Source: Scytonema sp. UIC 10036 | GTDB lineage: Bacteria > Cyanobacteriota > Cyanobacteriia > Cyanobacteriales > Nostocaceae | Length of the DNA stretch: 33,171 nt | Assembly (NCBI RefSeq): GCF_009725235.1 | Contig: NZ_WJFC01000146.1 | Location: 1-33,171, forward strand | Direction: 5' to 3' | Shown here: in pieces, positions 1 through 8,186 of the stretch | How the letters are laid out: each line of letters starts with the position of its first letter | How positions within the stretch are numbered: position 1 is the first letter of the stretch | Notes under the pieces: model-generated | Database searches by the model: none | Told to the model about the DNA's origin: nothing | What the model saw: only the letters and a program-made list of their open reading frames with translations | Translations under genes and position numbers: made by a program

Positions 1-187
1 ATATTACAATACAGGATTATTAATTTATCTATACGAAAGACAAGAAGAACTACTTAATCATTAACCGATGTATCTTCTACTGCCCTGAGTACAAAAGTGT
101 CACACAACCTTTACATTTCCTACCTACAAAAATCAGAGGATGCGTGTTAAGGTTTTAAGTCCATTGTCCTCCGTTACAACCTGACCA
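1..187. other. Upstream non-coding region
   Basis: AT-rich leader ahead of the replication protein gene. I see no open frame, no clear promoter boxes and no strong Shine-Dalgarno sequence before the ATG at 188. It may contain the end of a feature lying outside the window. Confidence 0.5.
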
Positions 188-3100
188 ATGTACTCGCACG
201 ACTTACACAGCCAACACCTTGAAGAATTAGTCAATGGTAGTGGTATAAACTTAGACATTATTCAACTAAATTTTAAATCGCTTCAAGGCAACGCGGCTTA
301 TGAATATTTGCTAATTTCCGAACATTTACCTCGCACAAATACCGGAATGGTTAAGAGTGGGTGGCTGCAGCGTTACGAACACGTTACATATGGTGGTTGG
401 TGGTGTTCGGGCCTCGACCCATTGAATCACTGGAAGGCTATGGAGTGGGGATGCTTTAAACCAAACAAACCCCGCATGAATGAAAATAGCAAGTCTATCA
501 AGTACGAGCACCCTCCGAGTACGCCAACACGAGTCTTTTGTCTGCGAGTCCCACTTTACGTTTGGCAGCAAGTTTCCCAACGTTACAACGTTGCTATGCC
601 GGATAATATCAACCTTAAAGCTAATGGTGAAGCAGAAGGTTTTTGGTCGTGGGTGATGGAACGCAATGTACCCGTGATGATTTGTGAAGGGGTCAAGAAA
701 GCAGCAGCACTGTTAACCCAAGGATATGCAGCGATAGGTATTCCAGGAATTACAAATGGTTATCGTGTTGTCAGAGACCAATTTGGAAAAGTCATCAGTC
801 GCCAACTTATTCCCGATCTAGGCGCATTCACCATCACCAAGCGGACATTTTATATTTGCTTTGATTTTGAAACTCAACCAAAGAAAATCGTAGCTATAAA
901 TAATGCTATTTCTCAACTAGGATTTTTATTTCAACAAAAAAATTGTCCCGTTCAAGTTGTTGAAATTCCTGGAATGGAGAAAGGTGTAGATGATTTTATC
1001 GTTGCCAAAGGTGCTAGTGCTTTTGAATCTATTTATCGCCAAAGCATTGATTTAGAAGTCTATCTTGCTCATACTAAGCCCCATACAGAATTAACTATTC
1101 CGGCTGCACTCGTTATCAACCGTCCTTACTTGGGAGAAATACCTTTTCCCGCTTCTGGATTAGTGGGAGTCAAGTCAGCAAAAGGAACGGGGAAAACTAC
1201 AGCACTCCAATCTGTTGTAAATCGAGCAAAAAGTCAAAATCAACCCGTCTTATTAATTACGCATAGAATTCAACTTGGAAGATTTTTGTGTGAAAAAATT
1301 GGTATTCAATGGGGATTGGGGAAAGGAGACAAGGGGGACAAGGGGGACAAGGGGGACAAGGAGGGGATATTTTCTGGTATCTCTTCATCTCACTATTCCT
1401 ATACGGGCGCAAGGCATTGCGCCCCTACCCCCTACTCTCTTGGATTGTGTGTCGATTCTATTTGGAAACTGAATCCTGAAGAATGGCATGGCGCGATCGT
1501 TATTTTGGATGAAGTCGAACAATCGTTATGGCATCTACTTAATAGCAGTACTTGTAAAGATAAACGAGTCAAAATTTTAAAAATATTTCAGGAGTTAATT
1601 TCTACTGTATTAAAAACGGGAGGTTTAATTATAGCTCAAGATGCTGATTTATCAGATGTTTCATTAGAATATTTACAGGGATTGGCAGGAATTAAGGTAG
1701 TCCCTTGGATTGCAATTAATCAATGGAAACCACCGCAAGGTTGGGATACCACTTTTTATGATTCTCCCAATCCAACTCCTTTGATTCATCAACTGGAATT
1801 AGATTTAATGAAAGGATATAAATGTTATGTAACTACTGATAGTCGTTCCGGGCGGTATAGTTGTGAAACAATTGAACGTTACTTGAGAGAACGTTTGGCA
1901 AAATTGCAACAAAAATTTCCCCATACTCTAGTTGTTAGCAGCCATACAACTAACACACCCGGTCATGCAGCCGTTGATTTTGTAGCATCTATCAATCAAA
2001 AAGTGACTGCATATGATACTATTTTTGTCACTCCTAGCTTGGGTACGGGAATTAGTATTGACGTGCAGCATTTTGATAGGGTATACGGTATTTTTCAAGG
2101 CGTGGTTCCTGATTTTGATGCACGACAAGCATTAGCAAGAGTCCGCGATAATATACCCCGTTTTATTTGGTGTGCTAAGCGAGGAATTGGATTAATTGGA
2201 AGTGGTAGCACAAATTATCGATCGCTTTCTTGTTGGTATCAGGAGAATCAAAAAGAAAACTTAGCTTTGTTAAGTCCATTACATAAGATAGATGTAGATT
2301 TACCTTTAGTTTACGATCCCATCCATTTACGTACTTGGTCAAAGTTAGCTGCGAGAGTGAATGCTTCAATCGTCTTTTACCGCCAATCAATGAAGGAAGG
2401 TTTGATTGTAGATGGACACCCAGTTTCAACACGAAGTAATGATACGCAAAAGAATATTATTAGAGATTTACGCTTTGCTTTTTTAGCAACCGATCCCAGC
2501 GATCTAACCACTCGGAAAAGATTAATTTTAGAAATTGTAAAAGTACAGAAAGATTGGTCGCAAAGTCGGAAAAATACACAAGAAATTGACCGTAAAATTA
2601 GAGACATTAAGCAACAGAACCAATTGGCATTGGCAACGGCTGTAGCTAATGCACAAGATATTGATGACTTGGAATATGAGCAGCTTCTGGCTAAACATTC
2701 CTTAACTAATGAGGAACGTCACAAAATTAGCAAGTATGTTCTCAAACAAAGGTATGGTATTGAAGTGACTCCAGAATTAAAGCTACGGGATGATAAAGGG
2801 TACTACTGTCAATTACTTTCTCACTACTACCTCACTCATGAAAGCGAGTACTTCCATCTCAAAGACAAGCAGGAGTTCCATCAGCAGTTATCTTGGGGTG
2901 ATGGTAAAGTCTTTTTACCGGATTTAAAAAATTACACTTTGAAAATAGAAGCATTAAGAGCCTTAGGAATGCTGAAATTTCTAGAGCCAGAACGAAAGTT
3001 TACCGAGAATGATGCCGATTTGATATTGCTGAAAAATATTTCACTTCAATGTAGCAAACACATTCGCAGAACTCTGGGAATTAATATTGAGATGGGAAAA

Positions 3101-3391
3101 AAGAATGTTTCAGCAATAAGAATACTGGAGAGGTTATTGAATTTGTTGGGCTTGAAGTTGAAGAGGAGCGATAAGCCGGGTACGGCGGCGCTGCCATGCG
3201 ATCGCGATACTTATCAAATCAATCTAGAAACCCTCTATGATGAAAGGCAAAAAATATTTGCTGTATGGCATCAGCGAGATGAGTTGATGTTGTTAAATCT
3301 CAGTGGTGTAAAAGAGGAAATGACTAATACGTCTTTGGATAGAAGGCTCTATCCTGCGACAATGAATCCTACAGCAATAGGTTACAAATAA
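188..3391 (+). CDS. CyRepA1-family plasmid replication protein (DUF3854 / helicase)
   Basis: Large replication-initiation-type protein of the cyanobacterial CyRepA1 family, expected to act on an origin as a primase/helicase-like protein. The N-terminal half (about residues 60-290) is DUF3854/TOPRIM-like, with EGVKKA at 167-172 and an acidic FDFET strand at 225-229. It is followed by a helicase-like domain with Walker A AKGTGKTT at 331-338 and DEVEQ at 441-445; the later segment around TPSLGTGISI and the R-rich ARQALARVRD resembles SF2 C-terminal motifs. Two stretches look foreign: residues about 378-416, made of GDK repeats and a hairpin, and a 10-residue insert near residue 997. Both keep the frame open. 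The window is otherwise chromosomal, so this is probably an integrated plasmid or element remnant, although the gene looks full length. No partitioning genes are visible nearby. Confidence 0.85.
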   Translation: MYSHDLHSQHLEELVNGSGINLDIIQLNFKSLQGNAAYEYLLISEHLPRTNTGMVKSGWLQRYEHVTYGGWWCSGLDPLNHWKAMEWGCFKPNKPRMNENSKSIKYEHPPSTPTRVFCLRVPLYVWQQVSQRYNVAMPDNINLKANGEAEGFWSWVMERNVPVMICEGVKKAAALLTQGYAAIGIPGITNGYRVVRDQFGKVISRQLIPDLGAFTITKRTFYICFDFETQPKKIVAINNAISQLGFLFQQKNCPVQVVEIPGMEKGVDDFIVAKGASAFESIYRQSIDLEVYLAHTKPHTELTIPAALVINRPYLGEIPFPASGLVGVKSAKGTGKTTALQSVVNRAKSQNQPVLLITHRIQLGRFLCEKIGIQWGLGKGDKGDKGDKGDKEGIFSGISSSHYSYTGARHCAPTPYSLGLCVDSIWKLNPEEWHGAIVILDEVEQSLWHLLNSSTCKDKRVKILKIFQELISTVLKTGGLIIAQDADLSDVSLEYLQGLAGIKVVPWIAINQWKPPQGWDTTFYDSPNPTPLIHQLELDLMKGYKCYVTTDSRSGRYSCETIERYLRERLAKLQQKFPHTLVVSSHTTNTPGHAAVDFVASINQKVTAYDTIFVTPSLGTGISIDVQHFDRVYGIFQGVVPDFDARQALARVRDNIPRFIWCAKRGIGLIGSGSTNYRSLSCWYQENQKENLALLSPLHKIDVDLPLVYDPIHLRTWSKLAARVNASIVFYRQSMKEGLIVDGHPVSTRSNDTQKNIIRDLRFAFLATDPSDLTTRKRLILEIVKVQKDWSQSRKNTQEIDRKIRDIKQQNQLALATAVANAQDIDDLEYEQLLAKHSLTNEERHKISKYVLKQRYGIEVTPELKLRDDKGYYCQLLSHYYLTHESEYFHLKDKQEFHQQLSWGDGKVFLPDLKNYTLKIEALRALGMLKFLEPERKFTENDADLILLKNISLQCSKHIRRTLGINIEMGKKNVSAIRILERLLNLLGLKLKRSDKPGTAALPCDRDTYQINLETLYDERQKIFAVWHQRDELMLLNLSGVKEEMTNTSLDRRLYPATMNPTAIGYK
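1319..1435. repeat. Intergenic-type repeat inserted in frame in the rep gene
   Basis: About four copies of the 9-bp unit GGGGACAAG (encoding G-D-K) are followed by a spacer and then a hairpin with GGGCGCAA at 1405-1412 and TTGCGCCC at 1417-1424. A C/T-rich CTACCCCCTACTCT tail comes next. The same kinds of unit occur between genes at about 11303-11346 (complementary orientation), at 14770-14797 and at 14886-14915. The surrounding protein reads smoothly as a helicase if residues 378-416 are skipped. Confidence 0.75.
3168..3205. repeat. HIP1-splitting small repeat inside rep
   Basis: The pattern is GCGAT, then 25 bp, then GCGATCGC. Removing 30 bp (3173-3202) would leave a perfect GCGATCGC octamer and keep the reading frame (S-D-R-D-T). 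Related arrangements occur at 24403-24434 and 32474-32507. Confidence 0.55.
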
Positions 3392-3692
3392 GCTAATAAT
3401 TCTTTAACTTGCACAGCCGAGAGCCAACATAACTCATTTGGGACGGGCGTCCTCACCTGTCCTGTAGCAAATTAAAAGCGCAACAGCTTTATCTGGCGTG
3501 CGATCGCGTATATAACAATCCTACACAATTTGTGAAATTGATTTTTTTTTAACCTCTGAGAAGGCAGAGAGCACAGAGGAGAGAATTAATTTGTAGTAGC
3601 GCTGAGTGCGAAGACAGCGCTACTATGAAACAAATACAAAATTTTACTTTTCGTTACATAGTTGGATTTTTTCTTGCTGACTTACTTAACAA
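3392..3692. other. Intergenic region with hairpin
   Basis: No credible gene. It contains one HIP1 octamer near 3500, a T run at 3541-3550, and an 11-bp perfect inverted repeat with arms at 3594-3604 and 3615-3625 (TAGTAGCGCTG and its complement). The inverted repeat resembles a dispersed extragenic palindrome. It lies between converging genes (rep on + and the toxin gene on -) and could also act as a bidirectional terminator, but no T run follows it directly. Confidence 0.6.
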
Positions 3693-4067
3693 CTAAGGAC
3701 TAATAATGCGTTGAAGTCCAATTAAGATAGGCTCATATTGGTCAGGTGTTAAGCTCCCGCGATAAGCAACAATCCGGTTAACATCTATAACCCTTACCTG
3801 ATCCAACAAAGCAATAGATGGTGTTCTTAACTGCGCCACTCCTATTGGAAAACGCGGATATAAATGGGGAGAAGATAATGCCCATAACTGTCCCTTATCT
3901 GTAGTCATTGGAACTACTATCACCAACGAGAAGCGGGGTATTCCTATGCGATTTGGAAAACCTACCACAATAGCGGGTCGGTAGCCTTGTTGTTCACGAC
4001 CTTGGGGATTGTGTTCGGGAAAGCGTGCTGTAACAATGTCACCAAATTCTAAAGAAGTAGTTGTCAT
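3693..4067 (-). CDS. MazF/PemK-family toxin
   Basis: Type II toxin of the MazF/PemK endoribonuclease fold, expected to cleave mRNA when the antitoxin is lost. The 124-residue length is normal. The N-terminal FGDIVTARFP followed by RPAIVV is the characteristic first strand pair with the catalytic-region Arg-Pro, and the middle VIVVPMTTD matches the core strand of the family. The ATG lies inside the antitoxin stop codon (ATGA, 4064-4067), so translation is probably coupled. The antitoxin gene comes first, as is usual for such pairs. Confidence 0.85.
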   Translation of the reverse strand: MTTTSLEFGDIVTARFPEHNPQGREQQGYRPAIVVGFPNRIGIPRFSLVIVVPMTTDKGQLWALSSPHLYPRFPIGVAQLRTPSIALLDQVRVIDVNRIVAYRGSLTPDQYEPILIGLQRIISP

Positions 4068-4357
4068 TCCCTAACTATGACTACCCCCTCTCCTGGAATG
4101 TATTTAACAGGTGACCCCTCCTCTAGTTCTCCTGGTTGCCAATCATAAGATTCATAGCTACCTAAATTAGATAAATCATTATCTAGCCATTCAACATCAG
4201 ATTTTTCTCGTGAGTCATTGCTAACTGTAGATAAAGAAGTTTCTCGATTATTTACCTTTCGGTACTCCAAAAAATCAACAAAATCTAGAACTTCCTGAAG
4301 TGTAGTTTCTGGAAAGTGTTCTAGTTTTTCGACAATTTTTGCTTTTATTGAATCCAT
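4064..4357 (-). CDS. Antitoxin of the MazF-type pair (DUF2281-like)
   Basis: A 97-residue acidic protein. The first 35 residues (MDSIKAKIVEKLEHF, then EVLDFVDFLEYRK) are the short helical DUF2281-type domain seen in many cyanobacterial antitoxins. The C-terminal half is rich in D/E/S and is the likely flexible segment that wraps the toxin; it ends in a hydrophobic VKYIPGEGVVIVRE. It overlaps the toxin gene by 4 nt. A 14-bp inverted repeat about 80-150 bp upstream could be its operator. Pairing with the toxin is the main support for the call. Confidence 0.75.
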   Translation of the reverse strand: MDSIKAKIVEKLEHFPETTLQEVLDFVDFLEYRKVNNRETSLSTVSNDSREKSDVEWLDNDLSNLGSYESYDWQPGELEEGSPVKYIPGEGVVIVRE

Positions 4358-4434
4358 TTCAAGTTACCATCTTTGCTTAATATTGAAACATTTCTTGGCT
4401 AAAATTATATCACTTTAGCTGAAACTTAGAGATG

Positions 4435-4505
4435 ATTTATAAAGTAAACATTAAGAAGAACGCTCTACACAATACATTTGGCAATTTAAGATTTACTTTA
4501 TAAAT
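4435..4505. promoter_or_regulatory. 14-bp inverted repeat upstream of the toxin-antitoxin operon
   Basis: ATTTATAAAGTAAA at 4435-4448 is perfectly complementary to 4492-4505, with a 43-nt spacer. It lies upstream of the antitoxin start at 4357 on the minus strand. Toxin-antitoxin operons are commonly autoregulated at palindromes, so an operator role is plausible but inferred. Confidence 0.35.
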
Positions 4506-4510
4506 GACCT

Positions 4511-4610
4511 CTCAGCTTGCTGTATCAGTTTCCTACATCAGCTTGCTGTATCAGTTTCTTACATCAGCTTGCTACATCAGCTTGCTGTATCAGTTTCCTA
4601 CATCAGCTTT
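4511..4610. repeat. 13-bp tandem repeat array
   Basis: Seven complete 13-mers and a 9-nt partial copy, alternating between the forms ATCAGCTTGCTGT and ATCAGTTTCCTAC, with one hybrid ATCAGCTTGCTAC at 4563-4575. The alternation makes a 26-bp higher-order unit. The array is non-coding. It lies about 1.1 kb from the rep gene and just past the ATPase gene, on its 3' side. Confidence 0.9.
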
Positions 4611-4809
4611 ATAGAGTATGTTTCTTGAAAGGTAAAGCATTAACTCCGATTTGACCCCATAGAATAGTTAATAACCCGGCACTTTGACGCCACTCGCTAG
4701 CAGCAATTTGCTCTAAGATATACATACTCAAGCAACTATTACAAACAACAGGTAAAATATTAGCGAAATAGGATGGAGTGCGATCGCTATTTCCACCTGA
4801 ACTTTGGGA
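4609..4809 (-). pseudogene. Possible 3' remnant of an unidentified gene
   Basis: On the minus strand a 66-codon frame stays open without a start codon near its beginning and reads like ordinary protein (for example YFANILPVV and ILEQIAASEWRQSAG), ending in TAA at 4609. It lies directly downstream of, and on the same strand as, the 1104-residue ATPase gene. Its last bases run into the 13-bp repeat array. I do not recognise the family. It may be a decayed third gene of that operon or chance. Confidence 0.3.
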
Positions 4810-4868
4810 TCACTAAGTGAATAACTTATTAAGTGTGTAAAGCATTACCAATAATTTCTTCATTAGCT

Positions 4869-7800
4869 TCACGTAGTTAATTGTTGTACAAATCTGATAG
4901 TTTCTTGTAAGACTTCTCTTGAACGTGGCGTCTCAGCTTTCTCAACCGCTTCTTGAAGTAACGTAGAGCATTTCTTCGCCACAAATGACTTGCTAAGAGA
5001 CCTTTGAACTACCTTGACGGCTTGATGTTTGTTTCTAGCTCTTAAAGCTTTTACGGTTAGGGCAAATATATAGGGATTACCTTCATCAATGCGATTGGTT
5101 AACCACTCTGCCAGCTTTCCCTCTATGTATTTGAAGCTAAATGATAGAAAACTCGGAGCTTGTGCCATTTGAGGATGAACTACAAGCAAGACACCTAAAA
5201 TCCAGGCACAATGACCAGGATAGGTGTCCCATTCATTCTCCAACCGCTTTAAAAGAACTGGCTGATTTAATGTTTGCAAATTATCCATACCGCTAATATG
5301 AACTAAATTCCACAGCAAGCCTGCTAACTCACTCAGATCGGCATTAGCCATCTGCTTTGAGCTAAGCTGTGCATCCACCATTTCACAATACGTTTTTGCC
5401 AGTTCTTCTCCTACATATTGTCGTACATTCCACAAGAAGTGGCGAAGATCTTTTACTTCTGCTTTTGCAATCCGATTAGTCAAATCCAAATTTTGCAAAG
5501 ACTCACCGATACTCGGTAGGAATTCAGGTGCTATTTCTGATAGATTACGCAGTAGCAATTGAATTCCCCGAATCCTACTATGCTTAATTGCTTCCTCAAC
5601 TGCTCCACTTGAAACCAGTGTGCTGATTAAGAACCATGAGTAGCTTCGCTCAACTAAATCAGCATTGAGAAGAAGTACCGCAAGTTGTTCTACATCTGTG
5701 TTAGCCACACGAGCTGTTAAGTCTGTATCTATTAGCAGTTCCAATACCTGGATAGCTAATCTTTTCCCTTCTTGGGGAATACTTTGAAGCCGAGTGATAA
5801 ATTTGCTTACTTCCTTTATTTCTGCCGTTGGCAGCTTGTCACCTAAGTTTGCAGTGGCAAACATAGAATAAAATTGTTCAAACTGACGAAATCGCCACTG
5901 TAGTAAAGACCCAATTTTACCAAGCTTTGACCGTTCAAAAATAGCAACAATCTCTTCATCATTCAGTTGCCGCAGGCAGTCTTGGATAAAATAATAGTTA
6001 GAAACTTGCAAGAAATGGTCAAGGTTCTTGACAGTTGCCTGCTCTGCTCGCAACTTCTTAGCTAGTCCTGCGGGAGTAATATGTGTCAACAGACGTTCTG
6101 CCTGTTTTGGCGAAATATCTTTTAAATGACGCACAAGCCAAAAGAGTTTTTGTAAGCTTGCATCTTGAGCCTTGATAGCCAGTTCAGTTATGTCAAGAGC
6201 ATCAGCTAAACGTTTACGTAAAACTTGATTGTTGTCAAGTTTTCTAAGTACATTGAAAACCATTCCTATCGAGCTTATAGACTGACTCAATCTTTGTCGA
6301 AAAGTTTCCGGTGAAAGCTTTTCGACAAATAGCTTTGCCTGTTCGTGGTCAATATAAATCAAATTATTAAGAAACCGAGCTAAAGTTTGCAAACTTCCCT
6401 GTTCTGCCTTTTGTGCCAAAGTATTTAGAGTCAGTACTTGAATAATCTGTTGCAGGAATGCCCTTGAATAGCCAAGTTTTCTGAGTAGATTCAAGACCCT
6501 ACCGATCAACGCCATAGTCTGACCATTCAATTTCTGACCCAAAGTTTCCGGTGAAACATCGCTAAAAACGAGACTTGTAGAATCTAGACTAAGCTTTGCC
6601 AAACGGAAAATAACCCAGGCTAACCTCCTTCCTGTCAAAGCAAGCATTTGCTTTCGGAATTCTTCCACACCTATATGGTTAATTAAGTTTCGTAACAGAG
6701 TTTGACTACGGCTAGGCTCAATGCGAGACAAGATATATAGATAAAAAATAACATCGTACAATAAACGTTTAGCGAAATTACCTGCTGCATGAGTTTGTAA
6801 TTCGGTGTCACGCAGCAGACGATGCTGTAACTCTACAGCACCGTTACGGTAAAGCCGATGGTAAACCTGTATGAAATTAACTGGACGAGTTGATAAGTAA
6901 GCTTTTAACTGAAAAAATATCTCGTCCTCAACATAGTCTTTATAACCATTGCCGCGTCTACGCATAACATAAGCTCGGAATATCTGAGCAGCCACTTTAG
7001 GGTGGAAAGTAAGCCTGTGACAAACACCATAGGATGATGAATCCTTAGCAACAATCCAATTTTCATCCTGTAGTTCTTTAACGCTTTCTTCTGGCAACCG
7101 ATCGCAAACAAAACAATCGTCCGCTGGAATTTCAAATTGTGCCAAACTACACATCGGTACTAAGGCTTTGACTTTTTTTCCTCTAAGGTAGCGACGCTCT
7201 AAACCTTTTAAAACATGTTCTTCTGTAACATCACTGAGCCAACCACCCAAATTGCCCCACGCTTCTAGAATACTGCGTGTTGCTGCTAGATTGTGGGTGC
7301 ATAGCTGTTCTAGTCGTTTGGTGCGTTCACGATTATCAAAATCTTGCTCAACAGGCACAAAAAGCTCTGGATTAATAAGGCAATAGGCATAACTGTACGC
7401 TTGGATTACGCCTTTGTAAATTTGCTTAGGCTGCACTTCCAAAATCGCCCTAATTTGCTTAAAGCTGTAGAAGTAATCTTCTGGCTCATCGTCCCAGTCT
7501 GATTCTGATACCTTGGGAGCAGAAATAAGTAACACCAGAGCTTGTTTTGGCGGTTGTCGTTCCCACCGATCGCAAAAAGCACTAACGGCTGCTGAACCAA
7601 GATGGCAGTTATCGATAATAAATAACTCGTTTTGATGGTCATGGGCACAGATTTGCTGATACCAGTCTTCGCCTGTCTCATCACGCTCAGCACGAGAAGT
7701 ATCTGCATCTAGGTAAAATATACCAACTTCAGGATGTTGATTCTGATTCTGTTGCTCATCACGCCACCACAAACCAAAGGCTATAGCTAGAGTCGTTTTG

Positions 7801-8183
7801 CCTGAAGCAGACTTACCAACTAACAAGCAGCGCTTGTGAGCAACTAAATTTTTCTGAATCTCTTCTATGTAATTTTTAGGTTGGTAGAGCCTTTTTGCCT
7901 CCATATCTCGGCGCTTAGGCCAATAACGTGGATTGGAAGAATCGAGGTATTGATCCAGGGTGATAAAATCCTTAAGAGGGATTTGAGTTGCCAGGTTGAG
8001 AGAGTTTTGTTCTGCCTTACGAGCAGCTATTTGCTTGTTCAGTTCATCTATATCATTTTGTAATCGGAGTTTGTCCTTTGGATAGTCTGCGTAGCGGAAA
8101 TTATCTTCCAATTCCTTCAGCAAATTTAAATCCTTATGAAGGTGATCTTCCAAATCACGCTTACGTTGCTCATCTGGATTCAC
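4869..8183 (-). CDS. STAND-like P-loop ATPase with helical N-terminus and C-terminal repeats
   Basis: A 1104-residue protein I can describe but not assign to a named family. Residues 1-60 form a charged coiled-coil/helical segment (HKDLNLLKELEDNFRYAD) related to the start of the upstream gene product. A P-loop NTPase follows, with Walker A GKSASGKTT at 123-131, Walker B ELFIIDNCH at 186-194 and a sensor-like strand LVLLISAPK at 217-225, then a probable winged-helix region ending about residue 410. From about 530 to the end there are helical repeats of roughly 40-60 residues of the type LAxKAxxxSLQxLxxFLxNL and SPETLxxKL. This is the signal-receiver, NTPase and repeat-sensor layout of STAND-type conflict proteins. 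Its ATG is 3 nt after the upstream stop, so the two genes form one operon. A relic of the same 3' end lies at 9993-10062. Confidence 0.7.
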   Translation of the reverse strand: MNPDEQRKRDLEDHLHKDLNLLKELEDNFRYADYPKDKLRLQNDIDELNKQIAARKAEQNSLNLATQIPLKDFITLDQYLDSSNPRYWPKRRDMEAKRLYQPKNYIEEIQKNLVAHKRCLLVGKSASGKTTLAIAFGLWWRDEQQNQNQHPEVGIFYLDADTSRAERDETGEDWYQQICAHDHQNELFIIDNCHLGSAAVSAFCDRWERQPPKQALVLLISAPKVSESDWDDEPEDYFYSFKQIRAILEVQPKQIYKGVIQAYSYAYCLINPELFVPVEQDFDNRERTKRLEQLCTHNLAATRSILEAWGNLGGWLSDVTEEHVLKGLERRYLRGKKVKALVPMCSLAQFEIPADDCFVCDRLPEESVKELQDENWIVAKDSSSYGVCHRLTFHPKVAAQIFRAYVMRRRGNGYKDYVEDEIFFQLKAYLSTRPVNFIQVYHRLYRNGAVELQHRLLRDTELQTHAAGNFAKRLLYDVIFYLYILSRIEPSRSQTLLRNLINHIGVEEFRKQMLALTGRRLAWVIFRLAKLSLDSTSLVFSDVSPETLGQKLNGQTMALIGRVLNLLRKLGYSRAFLQQIIQVLTLNTLAQKAEQGSLQTLARFLNNLIYIDHEQAKLFVEKLSPETFRQRLSQSISSIGMVFNVLRKLDNNQVLRKRLADALDITELAIKAQDASLQKLFWLVRHLKDISPKQAERLLTHITPAGLAKKLRAEQATVKNLDHFLQVSNYYFIQDCLRQLNDEEIVAIFERSKLGKIGSLLQWRFRQFEQFYSMFATANLGDKLPTAEIKEVSKFITRLQSIPQEGKRLAIQVLELLIDTDLTARVANTDVEQLAVLLLNADLVERSYSWFLISTLVSSGAVEEAIKHSRIRGIQLLLRNLSEIAPEFLPSIGESLQNLDLTNRIAKAEVKDLRHFLWNVRQYVGEELAKTYCEMVDAQLSSKQMANADLSELAGLLWNLVHISGMDNLQTLNQPVLLKRLENEWDTYPGHCAWILGVLLVVHPQMAQAPSFLSFSFKYIEGKLAEWLTNRIDEGNPYIFALTVKALRARNKHQAVKVVQRSLSKSFVAKKCSTLLQEAVEKAETPRSREVLQETIRFVQQLTT

Positions 8184-8186
8184 AGC

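Noticed and set aside
1275..1472. 65-codon plus-strand frame inside rep
   Set aside because: It is an alternative-frame reading of the repeat insertion.
4511..4610. CRISPR array
   Set aside because: The 13-bp units are contiguous with no unique spacers, and there are no cas genes.
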